Assembly: GCF_014653695.1 (NCBI RefSeq)
Contig: NZ_BNAR01000005.1
Span: 124,001 to 188,000, forward strand
Source of the DNA: Lentzea cavernae
GTDB taxonomy: Bacteria > Actinomycetota > Actinomycetes > Mycobacteriales > Pseudonocardiaceae
Reading direction: 5' to 3'
Length of the DNA: 64,000 bases
Shown in pieces: positions 8,126-16,042 of this stretch (positions are counted from its first letter, which is position 1; every line of letters starts with the position of its first letter). Below the pieces are notes generated by a model, which was not told the DNA's origin, ran no database searches, and saw only the letters and a program-made list of their open reading frames with translations. Both the position numbers and the translations under genes were made by a program.

Positions 8126-8606
8126 GACCCAGGCGCAGGGTGGCCACGTCGGCGGCCGCGGTCATCCGCGCCAGGAACGCCGCGACGGTGCTGAGCTCGG
8201 CCGGCGGAGTCGTGCGCAGGACGTGCGCGATCTCGGTGCCGGCAAGGCCGAGGAACTGGCGGGCGCGATCACGGGCGGCCGGCGTGGGGCGCAGGGTGAC
8301 GCGGCGGCGGTCGGTGCTCTCCCTCGTGCGCTGGACGTGGCCTGCCGCTTCGAGGCGGTTGAGCAGAATGGTGGTCGCGCCCGTGGTCATGCCGATCTGC
8401 TTCGACAGCCGGGCCGGGGACAGCGGGGTGTCCGCCTCGGCGGCCCAGATGATCTGGCCCAGGGCGTTGGCGTCGGCTCCCGGCAGCCGCATCCAGGCGG
8501 CGAGGTGCTGGTTGAGCTCGCCGAAGTCGACCACCCAGTCGCGCAGGTGGTGCATCACGGCGATCTGCTCCGGCGTCCAGTCGGCGATCAACGGGTCGTC
8601 TGTCAT
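8106..8606 (-). CDS. MarR-family transcriptional regulator
   Basis: 166 aa. Winged helix typical of MarR: LSPARLSKQIGMTTGATTIL (recognition region), then LNRLEAAGHVQRTRESTDRRRVTLRPT (wing). Usually a repressor released by phenolic or hydrophobic ligands. Divergent from an FAD monooxygenase gene, with two CTTTG-N3-CAAAG elements and a perfect 11-bp inverted repeat in the 57-bp gap, so it very probably represses that gene and itself. Confidence 0.93.
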   Translation of the reverse strand: MTDDPLIADWTPEQIAVMHHLRDWVVDFGELNQHLAAWMRLPGADANALGQIIWAAEADTPLSPARLSKQIGMTTGATTILLNRLEAAGHVQRTRESTDRRRVTLRPTPAARDRARQFLGLAGTEIAHVLRTTPPAELSTVAAFLARMTAAADVATLRLGLTDADG

Positions 8607-8614
8607 GCAGGTGC

Positions 8615-8648
8615 CTTTGTCTCAAAGTAGCTTTGCTGCAAAGCTACT
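8615..8648. promoter_or_regulatory. MarR operator region
   Basis: Two elements CTTTG-N3-CAAAG lie at 8615-8627 and 8631-8643, 16 bp apart. The second is embedded in a perfect inverted repeat whose half-site AGTAGCTTTGC (8626-8636) is mirrored at 8638-8648 around one central base. It fills the gap between the MarR gene and the monooxygenase gene, ending just upstream of the AGGGGAG ribosome site. Confidence 0.75.
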
Positions 8649-8663
8649 GACAGGGGAGTTCAG

Positions 8664-9842
8664 ATGGGTGCACGACACGCGGTGATCTCCGGCGCGAGCA
8701 TCGCCGGTCTCTCGGCCGCGTTCTGGCTGCGGCGCACGGGCTGGGAGGTGACCGTGCTGGAACGGGCCGGGGAGTTCCGCGACGGCGGGCAGAACGTCGA
8801 CGTCCGCGGCGTGGCCCGCGAGGTGCTCGACCGCATGGGGCTGACCGGGGCCGTGAAGGCGCAGAACACCACCGAGACGGGCACGGTCTTCGTCGACGAA
8901 CGGGGCCGGGTGCTCGCCGAACTGCCCTCCGGCGGACCGGACGGCGCCACCGCCGAGTTCGAGGTGCTGCGCGGCGACTTCGCCCGCACGATCCTGGAGC
9001 ACCTGCCCGCGGGAGTCGAGATCAGCTACGGCGAGACCGTCGCCGAGGTGTCCGACGAGGTCGTCACCACCTCCTCGGGCCGCGTCCTGAACGCCGACCT
9101 GCTGGTCGTCGCCGAGGGAGTGCGTTCGGCCACGCGCGACCGGCTCTTCGGCGACCTGGTCGACCGCCGCGACCTCGGCATCGCCATGGTCTTCGGCACG
9201 ATCCCCCGCACGGCCTCCGACGACAGCCGGTGGCGCTGGCTCACCACCACCGGAGGCCGGCAGGTCCACCTCCGCCCCGACAACCACGGCACCACCCGCG
9301 CCATGCTCGCCGTCACGAGCGCCGACGTCACCCGCCTCGACCGCGCGGACGCCCTGGCCGAGATGCGGGACCGCTTCGCCGACGCGGGGTGGGAGGCGCG
9401 GCGCGTGCTCGACGGGCTCGACACCTCCGCCGACGTCTACGTCGACCAGCTCACCCAGATCCGCATGCCCGTATGGCACCGCGGGCGGGTGTGCCTCGCC
9501 GGTGACGCCGCCTGGTGCGTGACCCCGATGGGCGGAGGCGGCGCCTCGCTCGCCCTGGTGAGCGGGTACGTGTTGGCAGCGAGCCTGGAGCACGGGATCG
9601 AGAACGGACTGGTCGCCTACGAGGAGTGGATGCGGCCGCTCGTCGACGACGTGCAGAACTTCCCGCGCTGGCTCGTGCGGGTCGCCTACCCCCGCACCCG
9701 GCTCGGGCTGCGCCTACGCCGGCTGGCCGACAAGGCCATGACCTCGCGCCTGCTGTCCCCGCTGACGGCGAAGTTCACCCAGGTCGCGGCCACGGACAGG
9801 ACTCTTCCGCCTCTCGTGGCCGCCCACTCCCAGGGGGCGTGA
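8664..9842 (+). CDS. FAD-dependent monooxygenase (PHBH/TetX type)
   Basis: 392 aa. Class A flavoprotein monooxygenase: the N-terminal dinucleotide fold starts ISGASIAGLSAAFWLRR with the ribose-binding Glu in VTVLERA, a conserved Arg is in the RGDFARTIL region, and the second FAD motif is GDAAWCVTPMGGGGASLAL near residue 280. Such enzymes hydroxylate aromatic compounds or antibiotics using NADPH and oxygen. Its MarR regulator is divergent and an epoxide hydrolase gene follows 16 bp downstream, a pairing that suggests oxidative breakdown of a xenobiotic or modification of a small molecule. Confidence 0.9.
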   Translation: MGARHAVISGASIAGLSAAFWLRRTGWEVTVLERAGEFRDGGQNVDVRGVAREVLDRMGLTGAVKAQNTTETGTVFVDERGRVLAELPSGGPDGATAEFEVLRGDFARTILEHLPAGVEISYGETVAEVSDEVVTTSSGRVLNADLLVVAEGVRSATRDRLFGDLVDRRDLGIAMVFGTIPRTASDDSRWRWLTTTGGRQVHLRPDNHGTTRAMLAVTSADVTRLDRADALAEMRDRFADAGWEARRVLDGLDTSADVYVDQLTQIRMPVWHRGRVCLAGDAAWCVTPMGGGGASLALVSGYVLAASLEHGIENGLVAYEEWMRPLVDDVQNFPRWLVRVAYPRTRLGLRLRRLADKAMTSRLLSPLTAKFTQVAATDRTLPPLVAAHSQGA

Positions 9843-9858
9843 TCACTATCGTCGAGGC

Positions 9859-11049
9859 GTGACCTTCCCCCTGGAGCCCACGCCTATCCACGTGTCCGAC
9901 GAAGTCCTCGACGACCTGCGCGCCCGTCTGAGCTCCACCCGCCCGCCGGTGGACGAGGGCAACGAGGACTGGTCCTACGGCGTCCCGGCGAGCTACCTCA
10001 GCGAGTTGGTCTCGTACTGGCGCGACGGCTTCGACTGGCGCAGGGCCGAAGCCGCCATCAACGCCCACGAGCACTACGAGGTGGTCGTCGCGGGCGTCCC
10101 GGTGCACTTCATGCGCACCCCCGGCCGGGGCCCGCGGCCGATCCCGCTGATCCTCACCCACGGCTGGCCGTGGACGTTCTGGCACTGGTCGAAGGTCGTC
10201 GGCCCGCTTGCCGACGAGTTCGACGTCATCGTGCCGTCGCTGCCCGGCTTCGGCTTCCCCGGCCCGCTCACCGGTTTCCCGGACGTCAACTTCTGGAAGG
10301 TCGCCGACCTCTGGCACACACTGATGACCGAGACACTCGGCCACGACAAGTACGCCGCCGCGGGTTGCGACATCGGCGGACTGGTCTCCAGCCAGCTCGG
10401 CCACAAGTACGCGGATTCGTTGCACGGCATCCACATCGGCTCGGGCCTGCCGCTCGACTTCTTCACCGGCGACCGGGCCTGGGACTTCGCCCGCAACCGC
10501 CCGCTGCCCGACGACCCGGACCTCCGCGCCCGCACGATCGAACTCGACCACCGCTGGGCGCCCCACCTCACAGCGCACATGCTCGACGGCGCCACCCTCG
10601 CCCACGGCCTGAGCGACTCGCCAGCGGGCCTGCTCGCCTGGCTGCTGCAGCGCTGGAACTCGTGGAGCGACGGCGACCTCGAGTCCGTCTTCACCCGCGA
10701 CGACCTGCTCACCCACGCGACGATCTACTGGGTGAACAACTCGATCGCCACGTCGATGCGCTACTACGCCAACGCCAACCGCCACCCGTGGACGCCGTCG
10801 CACGACCGCACGCCGGTCGTGGAGGCACCGGTCGGGCTCACGTTCGTCACCTACGAGAACCCGCCCGGCATCCACACCGCCGCCGACCGCGTCGAGGCGT
10901 TCACCTCCGGCCCGATGGCCGGCTACTTCAACCACGTCAACGTGAACGCCCACGAGCACGGCGGTCACTTCATCCCGTGGGAGAACCCCGACGCGTGGGT
11001 GAGCGACCTGCGCCGCACCTTTCAGCGCGCGACGGGGAAGTCGAAGTAG
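9859..11049 (+). CDS. Epoxide hydrolase (EHN-domain alpha/beta hydrolase)
   Basis: 396 aa from GTG 9859. The N-terminal EHN segment (residues 5-110) is followed by an alpha/beta hydrolase core with the oxyanion motif HGWP at 101-104, nucleophile D171 in GCDIGG and the catalytic His in GGHFIPWENPDAW near the C-terminus. It opens epoxides by ester intermediate chemistry. Co-directional with the flavin monooxygenase gene 16 bp upstream, so the two may act in sequence on an epoxidised substrate. The 3' end overlaps the convergent dipeptidase gene by 28 bp. Confidence 0.88.
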   Translation: MTFPLEPTPIHVSDEVLDDLRARLSSTRPPVDEGNEDWSYGVPASYLSELVSYWRDGFDWRRAEAAINAHEHYEVVVAGVPVHFMRTPGRGPRPIPLILTHGWPWTFWHWSKVVGPLADEFDVIVPSLPGFGFPGPLTGFPDVNFWKVADLWHTLMTETLGHDKYAAAGCDIGGLVSSQLGHKYADSLHGIHIGSGLPLDFFTGDRAWDFARNRPLPDDPDLRARTIELDHRWAPHLTAHMLDGATLAHGLSDSPAGLLAWLLQRWNSWSDGDLESVFTRDDLLTHATIYWVNNSIATSMRYYANANRHPWTPSHDRTPVVEAPVGLTFVTYENPPGIHTAADRVEAFTSGPMAGYFNHVNVNAHEHGGHFIPWENPDAWVSDLRRTFQRATGKSK

Positions 11050-11765
11050 GTGTCGGGGAACGGCTCGTCGTTGAGCGTGAAGTGCCACCACTCCTCAGGC
11101 AGGTTGCGGAACCCCGCCCGCGCCATCGCCGCCTTGAGCAACTGACGGTTCTCCCGCGCCTGCCCGGTCACGCGCGGGTCGTCGGTGTGCGAGAGCGTGT
11201 CGAAGCAGTCGTACCCGGTGGCCATGTCGACGGTGTTGTCGGGGAACCGGTTCGGCGCGGCGCAGTCCACCAGCCGCTCCCCCGGCACGTACGGCCGCTG
11301 CCACCGCGGGGGCAGCTTCACGATCGTCACGTCGAGCGTGGAGCCGCGGCTGTGGCCGGACTTCTCCGCGATGTAGCCGTCCTCGAACAACCGCGTCTTG
11401 TCGACGCGCGGGTAGAACTCGGGCTTCATCCGCTGGTCGGTGAGGTCGCGGGCCCACCGCACGAAGTGGTCGACGGCGCGCTGCGGGCGGTAGCAGTCGT
11501 AGACCTTGAGCGTGTAGCCCTGCTCGAGCATCGCGCGCTGCACGGTGCGCAACGCCTTCGCGGCCTGCCTGGTGAGGATGCACAAGGGCGCGCGGTAGCC
11601 GTCGATCCGGGTGCCGACGAAGTTGTGCGCGGTGAAGTAGCGGATGTCGTGCCGGATGGTCGGGACGACATCGCTCAGCACCACGAAACCGCTGGTGGCG
11701 TGGGCGGGCATCGCGAACGACGCGGTCAGGAACAGGGAGAGCAGCAGGGCTCGCATGGACCTCAT
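11022..11765 (-). CDS. Secreted D-alanyl-D-alanine dipeptidase (VanX/DdpX-like, M15D)
   Basis: 247 aa. Signal peptide MRSMRALLLSLFLTAS ending near AHA. The M15 zinc site is clear: SGHSRGSTLDV (SxHxxGxxxD) and the later EWWHF (catalytic Glu plus His ligand). It hydrolyses D-Ala-D-Ala, here probably outside the membrane. ATG 11765 is chosen because it overlaps the stop of the upstream WYL regulator as ATGA; an internal ATG at 11756 is possible. No vanR/S/H/A genes are near, so a cell-wall recycling or self-protection role is more likely than a glycopeptide resistance cluster. Confidence 0.9.
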   Translation of the reverse strand: MRSMRALLLSLFLTASFAMPAHATSGFVVLSDVVPTIRHDIRYFTAHNFVGTRIDGYRAPLCILTRQAAKALRTVQRAMLEQGYTLKVYDCYRPQRAVDHFVRWARDLTDQRMKPEFYPRVDKTRLFEDGYIAEKSGHSRGSTLDVTIVKLPPRWQRPYVPGERLVDCAAPNRFPDNTVDMATGYDCFDTLSHTDDPRVTGQARENRQLLKAAMARAGFRNLPEEWWHFTLNDEPFPDTYFDFPVAR

Positions 11766-12721
11766 CCAAGCAGCGTGGCCGACTTCCGGAGTCGTTCCGC
11801 CAGAGCAATCACGAGAGTGCGAAGTTCGTCCGGTCGATCGATGACGAACGGCAGGTCCAGCGACGCGAGCACTCCGGGCAGCCAGTCGAGCCGTTCCACT
11901 CGGAGTACGACGCGCGACCAGCCTTCGGTGTCCGGCTCGACCACCGCGACGCTCGCGGGCAGCCGGGTGCGGATCTGCGTGGTGGTCCCCTGGATCCGCA
12001 GTGTCACCTCGTGCCGGTGCGGGGCGGTGGCGAGCCCGGTCAGCACGCGCTGCGCCGGGTCGAGTTCCGCGGGTGGGTCGAACGAACCGGGCAGCGTCCT
12101 GGCCGTGGCGATGCGGTCCAAGCGGAACGTGCGGTCCTCGCCGAGCGCGGGATCGGTGCCCGTCACGTACCACCGGCCCGAGTGGGCGACGAGCCCGTAC
12201 GGGTGCAGCGTGCGTTCGCTGCGCCGGCCGTCGGCCGCGGTGTACCGGACGGAGACCGGCCGGTGGTGGGTCACCGCGTCGGCGATCGCGAGCAGGACCG
12301 CGGCGTCCGGTGCCGCGGGCTCACCGGCCGCGGTGGTGAAGGCGAGCGACCCGAGCACCGCGTCGAGCCTGCCGCCGAGCCGTGCGGGCAGCACCCGGCG
12401 GATCTTCGCCGCCGCCGTCTCACTCGCGGCACCTGTGACCAGTCCTGATCGCCGTCCGGCGACCAGGCCGAGCAGCACGGCGAGCGCCTCGTCGTCGCTG
12501 AGCATCAACGGCGGCATCCGGTAGCCGGGTGCGAGCCGGTACCCGCCGTAGCGGCCGCGCACCGACTCGACCGGCACGTCGAGGTCGTGCAGGTGGTCGA
12601 CGTACCGGCGCACCGTGCGCTCGTCCACGTCGAGCCGCTGCGCGAGTTCGGCCACGGTCCGGACGCCTCCTGACTGGAGGAGCTCCAACAGCGAGAGCAC
12701 ACGAGCAACGGGCCGGGGCAT
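11762..12721 (-). CDS. WYL-domain transcriptional regulator (YafY type)
   Basis: 319 aa from ATG 12721 (MPRPVARVLSLLELLQSGG). N-terminal HTH_11 with the recognition segment VAELAQRLDVDERTVRRYVDHL, then the WYL domain (RPVSVRYTAADGRRSERTLHPYGLVAHSGRWYV) and a WCX C-terminal part. Divergent from a VOC-family gene, the usual YafY neighbour. A 7-bp inverted repeat ATACCGG/CCGGTAT lies in the gap. The downstream dipeptidase is translationally coupled by ATGA, so it shares the transcript. Confidence 0.92.
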   Translation of the reverse strand: MPRPVARVLSLLELLQSGGVRTVAELAQRLDVDERTVRRYVDHLHDLDVPVESVRGRYGGYRLAPGYRMPPLMLSDDEALAVLLGLVAGRRSGLVTGAASETAAAKIRRVLPARLGGRLDAVLGSLAFTTAAGEPAAPDAAVLLAIADAVTHHRPVSVRYTAADGRRSERTLHPYGLVAHSGRWYVTGTDPALGEDRTFRLDRIATARTLPGSFDPPAELDPAQRVLTGLATAPHRHEVTLRIQGTTTQIRTRLPASVAVVEPDTEGWSRVVLRVERLDWLPGVLASLDLPFVIDRPDELRTLVIALAERLRKSATLLG

Positions 12722-12740
12722 GAGTGGAATTCTCCCGCAC

Positions 12741-12765
12741 ATACCGGGCGAGTTCTGTCCGGTAT
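12741..12765. promoter_or_regulatory. Inverted repeat between WYL and VOC genes
   Basis: ATACCGG at 12741-12747 and CCGGTAT at 12759-12765 form a perfect 7-bp inverted repeat with an 11-bp spacer, half-sites 18 bp apart on one DNA face. It lies between two divergent starts, the expected place for the WYL regulator to bind. Confidence 0.5.
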
Positions 12766-12783
12766 CGCTTCTAGCGTGCGGTC

Positions 12784-13182
12784 ATGGACTTCGCATCGAT
12801 CCGCATCATCACCGCCGACGTCGCCCGCCTCGCCGGCTTCTACGAACGCGCCACCGGCGTCGAGGCGACCTGGGCCAACGAGGACTTCGCCGAGCTCAGG
12901 ACGCCGTCGGCCACCCTCGCGATCGGCAGCACCCGCACCGTCGCGCTGTTCGCCGCCGGCTCGGCCGAGGCATCCGCCAACCGCAGCGTCATCATCGAAT
13001 TCCTGGTCGACGACGTGGAGGGCGTGCACGAGAAGCTGACCGGCGCCGAGGTCGTGCAGGAACCCACCACGATGCCGTGGGGCAACCGGTCGCTGCTGGT
13101 CCGCGACCCCGACGGCAACCTCGTCAACTTCTTCAGGCCGGCCACGCCCGCAGCACCGAGTCCAGCGCGTCCAGCGCTCTGA
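12784..13182 (+). CDS. VOC/glyoxalase-fold protein
   Basis: 132 aa. Two beta-alpha-beta-beta-beta modules: IRIITADVARLAGFYERATG at the start, and the second half IEFLVDDVEGVHEKL with the closing DPDGNLVNFF typical of the family. May be a dioxygenase-like or antibiotic-binding protein; no substrate can be assigned. Divergent from its likely regulator, the WYL protein. The 3' end overlaps the convergent TetR gene by 50 bp, so its Pro/Ala-rich tail may be non-essential. Confidence 0.88.
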   Translation: MDFASIRIITADVARLAGFYERATGVEATWANEDFAELRTPSATLAIGSTRTVALFAAGSAEASANRSVIIEFLVDDVEGVHEKLTGAEVVQEPTTMPWGNRSLLVRDPDGNLVNFFRPATPAAPSPARPAL

Positions 13183-13699
13183 TCCACGACGCCTCGACCC
13201 CGCGCGGGTGGCGGTGGAACGCCCCCGCGCGCTCGAGCGAGACGTACCCGTGGAACGTGCTGTGCAGCAGCCGCACGGCGTCGGTCTGCTCGGGCTCCCA
13301 CAGGTCGTAGCCGCGCAGGATCGCGCGGGTCATCTCGGCGTGCCTGCCGGCAGCGCTGTCGGCGGCCGCGTCCGGGTCGAGAGCCATCTGCGTCGCTGAG
13401 TAGCGGCCGGGGTGCTCGCGGGCGTACGCGCGGTAGGCGTTGGCGAACGCGACCAGGGCCTCCTTGCCCGAACGGCCCGCGATCGCCTCCGCCACCCGGT
13501 CTGCCAGTTCGGCCAGCGCCAGGACCGCGAGGCGGACGCGCAGGTCGTGGGCGTTGCGGATGTGCGAGTAGAGCGAGGCGTCCTTCACGCCGAAGTGGCG
13601 GGCGAGGGCGGACACCGTCACGTTCTCGAAGCCGACCTCGTCCGCCAGGTCCGCCGCCGCCTGCGTGAGGCGGTCGGCCGTGAGCCCCGCACGTGCCAT
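13133..13699 (-). CDS. TetR-family regulator (WHG-domain type)
   Basis: 188 aa. The N-terminal HTH reads FENVTVSALARHFGVKDASLYSHI, and the C-terminal ligand-binding part ends HSTFHGYVSLERAGAF as in WHG/TetR_C_13 proteins. Divergent from the FBP-domain gene. A 21-bp inverted repeat around CCTAG half-sites lies between them, so it probably represses both. Convergent overlap with the VOC gene. Confidence 0.92.
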   Translation of the reverse strand: MARAGLTADRLTQAAADLADEVGFENVTVSALARHFGVKDASLYSHIRNAHDLRVRLAVLALAELADRVAEAIAGRSGKEALVAFANAYRAYAREHPGRYSATQMALDPDAAADSAAGRHAEMTRAILRGYDLWEPEQTDAVRLLHSTFHGYVSLERAGAFHRHPRGVEASWIRALDALDSVLRAWPA

Positions 13700-13728
13700 C
13701 CGTCACCCTTCCTAGGGTCCATAATCAT

Positions 13729-13749
13729 TTGCCTAGGACCTCTAGGTAA
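13729..13749. promoter_or_regulatory. TetR operator, TTgCCTAG-N5-CTAGGtAA
   Basis: Half-sites with matching TT-N-CCTAG (13729-13736) and CTAGG-N-AA (13742-13749) around a 5-base spacer form a 21-bp inverted repeat. Extra CCTAG copies lie at 13711 and 13751. It starts 30 bp upstream of the TetR start and ends 16 bp before the FBP-gene ATG. Confidence 0.6.
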
Positions 13750-13765
13750 GCCTAGCGTCCTGGTC

Positions 13766-14257
13766 ATGAAGCCGTTGACCGAACACGACATACGCGCGTC
13801 CTTCGTCAATTCCACCAAGGGCGAGGCGAAGCGCATGCACGTGCCCAAGGATCTGGGCGACCGGCCGTGGGACGACCTGGACTTCCTCGGCTGGACCGAC
13901 CCGGCCGCGCCCGACCGCTCGTACCTGGTGGTCGAGCTCGACGGGAGGCTCACCGGCATCGCGCTGCGCAGGGCGGCGCAGGCCGGGCGGGCGCGCAAGA
14001 CGATGTGCTCGTGGTGCCTGACCACGCACTCCGGGGACGGCGTGTCGCTGATGAGCGCCCGCAAGGCGGGCAAGTCCGGGCAGATGGGCAACACGGTCGG
14101 CGTCTACGTGTGCGCCGACCTGGCGTGCCCGCTGTACCTGCGCGGTAAGAGGAGCGCGGGACCCGGCTCGCGGTTCAAGGAGTCGATCACGCTCGACGAG
14201 CAGGTCAAACGGATGATCACCGGGGTCGGCGCGTTCCTCGACCGGGTGAACTCGTAG
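13766..14257 (+). CDS. FBP-domain protein (FusB-like treble-clef zinc finger)
   Basis: 163 aa from ATG 13766. Resembles the FBP (elongation factor G-binding) family. A zinc finger is visible as MCSWC (about residue 76) paired with VCADLACPLYLRG (about 114). FusB-type proteins bind EF-G and free it from fusidic-acid-stalled ribosomes; in actinobacteria the role is largely untested. The TetR operator directly upstream suggests an inducible resistance or stress role, which is inference. Confidence 0.82.
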   Translation: MKPLTEHDIRASFVNSTKGEAKRMHVPKDLGDRPWDDLDFLGWTDPAAPDRSYLVVELDGRLTGIALRRAAQAGRARKTMCSWCLTTHSGDGVSLMSARKAGKSGQMGNTVGVYVCADLACPLYLRGKRSAGPGSRFKESITLDEQVKRMITGVGAFLDRVNS

Positions 14258-14260
14258 GCG

Positions 14261-14443
14261 TCAGAGCTCGAGGACCAGCTCGGCCGAGCACGCGCGGGCG
14301 CAGGGCCACGGGTCGCCGCACTCGGTGCAGCCGGAGGTCGCGGGCAGGTGCTTGTCGAGCACCTGGACCGCCCTGGTCCGGTACCGCTCCAGGTCGGACT
14401 CCCAGTTGTGGCGGGAGGCCGCGGTCGCACTCGTCATGGTCAT
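14261..14443 (-). CDS. Small Cys-rich protein
   Basis: 60 aa from ATG 14443; upstream codons to 14506 are less protein-like. After a basic helix (NWESDLERYRTRAVQVLDKH) there is a tight four-cysteine cluster, SGCTECGDPWPCARACSAEL, that could bind zinc or an iron-sulfur centre. No known family recognised. Convergent with the FBP gene, three bases apart. Confidence 0.6.
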   Translation of the reverse strand: MTMTSATAASRHNWESDLERYRTRAVQVLDKHLPATSGCTECGDPWPCARACSAELVLEL

Positions 14444-14540
14444 CAGTCCTCGGCTCTGAGGTCGTCGTGACAAGGATGCACCTCGAAACGGTCGTTCGGG
14501 CGGCAATTCCCCCTAAACCCAACGATCGGCGGGTCGCGAC

Positions 14541-14565
14541 CGGCCCGGCTCAACCGGTTGGGCCG
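14541..14565. promoter_or_regulatory. Palindromic element upstream of the WXG-like gene
   Basis: CAACCGGTTG (14551-14560) is a perfect palindrome flanked by CGGCCC (14541-14546) and GGGCCG (14560-14565). It lies in the divergent gap before the WXG-like gene. Operator or promoter element; binding protein unknown. Confidence 0.3.
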
Positions 14566-14609
14566 CACGCGTGATCGCCACGCCCCGCGTCCGCTGGTCC
14601 ACTGGAGAG

Positions 14610-15695
14610 GTGGACGCGTTCTACCTGGAATCGCCGGCCTCACTGGGGAAACTCTCCGACCAACTGCAGCGCGCCGGCGACGACGGAGCCGCCGGGAAGC
14701 GCCACGTCGAGAAGTACGCGGACCTGACCCTGCCCGAAGAGGGCGTACTGCTCGACACCATGGCGTCGCACGAACACGCCTACGACGTCGTGCGCGGCGC
14801 CATGGAGGCGATCGCCGTCCGCGGACGCGGCGTCGCCAAGGCCGTCACGCAGACCGCCGACGCCTACGCCCGCGAGGACGCGGCCGGACGTGAGGCGATG
14901 GACCGCGTGTTCCGCGGCCTCGACCCCTCCTCGCCCAGACCCGACTTCAGCCGCTACGACGCCGCGCGCCGCGGCCCGGCCTTCAGCGACACCGCCGAGC
15001 CGTCCGACCACTTCAAACAACCCGAACGCCCCTCCGACGACGGACCGCTCTTCCAGTACGACCCGTCGTCGGACGTCTTCAGCCCGGCCGCCGGACTCCG
15101 CGGAGTCTGCATCCAGGTGACCGGCGCCGACCCGTTCGAGGCGATGGTGCGCTGGCTCAGCGGCGACTGGGTCGCCTACCACCGCTGCGTCACGGTGTGG
15201 CGGCAGGTCGGCGCGGCCTGCGAGCAGATCGGCGCGAACATCGGCCGTGCGGGCGCCGACACCGAGTCCGTGTGGCGTGGCAACGCCTCCGACGAGGCCA
15301 GGCAGTACCTCGCCGAACTCGCCCGCTCGGTCAGCGACTTCGCTCCGATCTGCGCGAAGCTCGCCGAGCACTACGAGGCCGGCGTCCAGGCGGCGCAGAA
15401 GTTCAACGAGGCGCTGGCCGCGATAGCCGCCTCACTCGCCGAGGCCGCCAGCGCCTGGCTCATCGCCACCATGGGGTTGCGGATCACCAGCAGGTACCAG
15501 CGCGCCGCCCTCATCGCGATCATCACCTACTACACCTCCCAGATCCTCCAACTGGTCAGCGAGGCGATGGCCTTGTGGGGCAAGGCCAAGGACCGGGCCG
15601 CGGGCGTCGTCGGACTGGTCAAGGGCGTCGAGTTCGGCCGCCTGCGCGACGTCCGCCCGCCCCGGATGCTGCTCTCCCCGGGATCACCGCTGTGA
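14610..15695 (+). CDS. WXG100/EspC-like type VII secretion-associated protein
   Basis: 361 aa from GTG 14610; GTG 14571 is the longer alternative and neither has a well-spaced ribosome site. The N-terminal 90 residues are helical with a WXG-like layout. A Pro/Ser-rich linker follows. The second half repeats a WXG-like helical hairpin (DTESVWRGNASDEARQYLAELA) followed by hydrophobic helices (AIAASLAEAASAWLIATMG). This matches large ESX-type substrate or toxin-delivery N-domains, but no C-terminal toxin is visible. The next gene overlaps by GTGA, so the pair is co-translated. No ESX machinery is in the window. Confidence 0.7.
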   Translation: MDAFYLESPASLGKLSDQLQRAGDDGAAGKRHVEKYADLTLPEEGVLLDTMASHEHAYDVVRGAMEAIAVRGRGVAKAVTQTADAYAREDAAGREAMDRVFRGLDPSSPRPDFSRYDAARRGPAFSDTAEPSDHFKQPERPSDDGPLFQYDPSSDVFSPAAGLRGVCIQVTGADPFEAMVRWLSGDWVAYHRCVTVWRQVGAACEQIGANIGRAGADTESVWRGNASDEARQYLAELARSVSDFAPICAKLAEHYEAGVQAAQKFNEALAAIAASLAEAASAWLIATMGLRITSRYQRAALIAIITYYTSQILQLVSEAMALWGKAKDRAAGVVGLVKGVEFGRLRDVRPPRMLLSPGSPL

Positions 15696-16042
15696 CCGGC
15701 GTCGACGAGCGGCGCCTGCGGGAGGCGCTGCTGCGCCACGTCGTCCGGTCGGCCCCGGGCCAGCCGGCCGGCGAGATGGCGCAGGAGGTGCTGTCCGGCC
15801 GGATGACCATGGCCGCCGCGGCGGGAAGCCTCGCCTACCGCGACCTCTTCGCCGCCGCGGCCGCCGAGGGAGAACAGGTCATGCGGTCGATCTCGCCGCA
15901 GGAACTCGCGGAGGCACAGCAGACGCTCGCCGTCGCGGCGAGCATCCTCGACCCGCCCGTGCTGCCGGAGCCCGTGCGTCCGCGGCTGCCGCTCGACGAC
16001 GAGTGGGACGACTCCGTCACCTCTCCGTGGGACGAGTCCTGA
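15692..16042 (+). CDS. Small partner of the WXG-like protein
   Basis: 116 aa from GTG 15692, whose GTGA overlaps the upstream stop. Helical, with LREALLRHVV and FAAAAAEGEQVMRSISPQELAEAQQTL segments, and an acidic Pro-rich tail (LPLDDEWDDSVTSPWDES). Not recognised. The coupling suggests a chaperone, immunity or co-secreted partner. It overlaps the convergent DUF397 gene by 26 bp. Confidence 0.7.
   Translation: MTGVDERRLREALLRHVVRSAPGQPAGEMAQEVLSGRMTMAAAAGSLAYRDLFAAAAAEGEQVMRSISPQELAEAQQTLAVAASILDPPVLPEPVRPRLPLDDEWDDSVTSPWDES

Noticed and set aside
11022..11765. Glycopeptide-resistance (van) cluster
   Set aside because: Only a VanX-like dipeptidase is present; no VanH, ligase or VanR/S genes flank it.
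10170..12524. 784-aa open frame on the + strand
   Set aside because: Shadow of the epoxide hydrolase, dipeptidase and WYL genes in other frames; Arg/Pro-rich with no recognisable motif.
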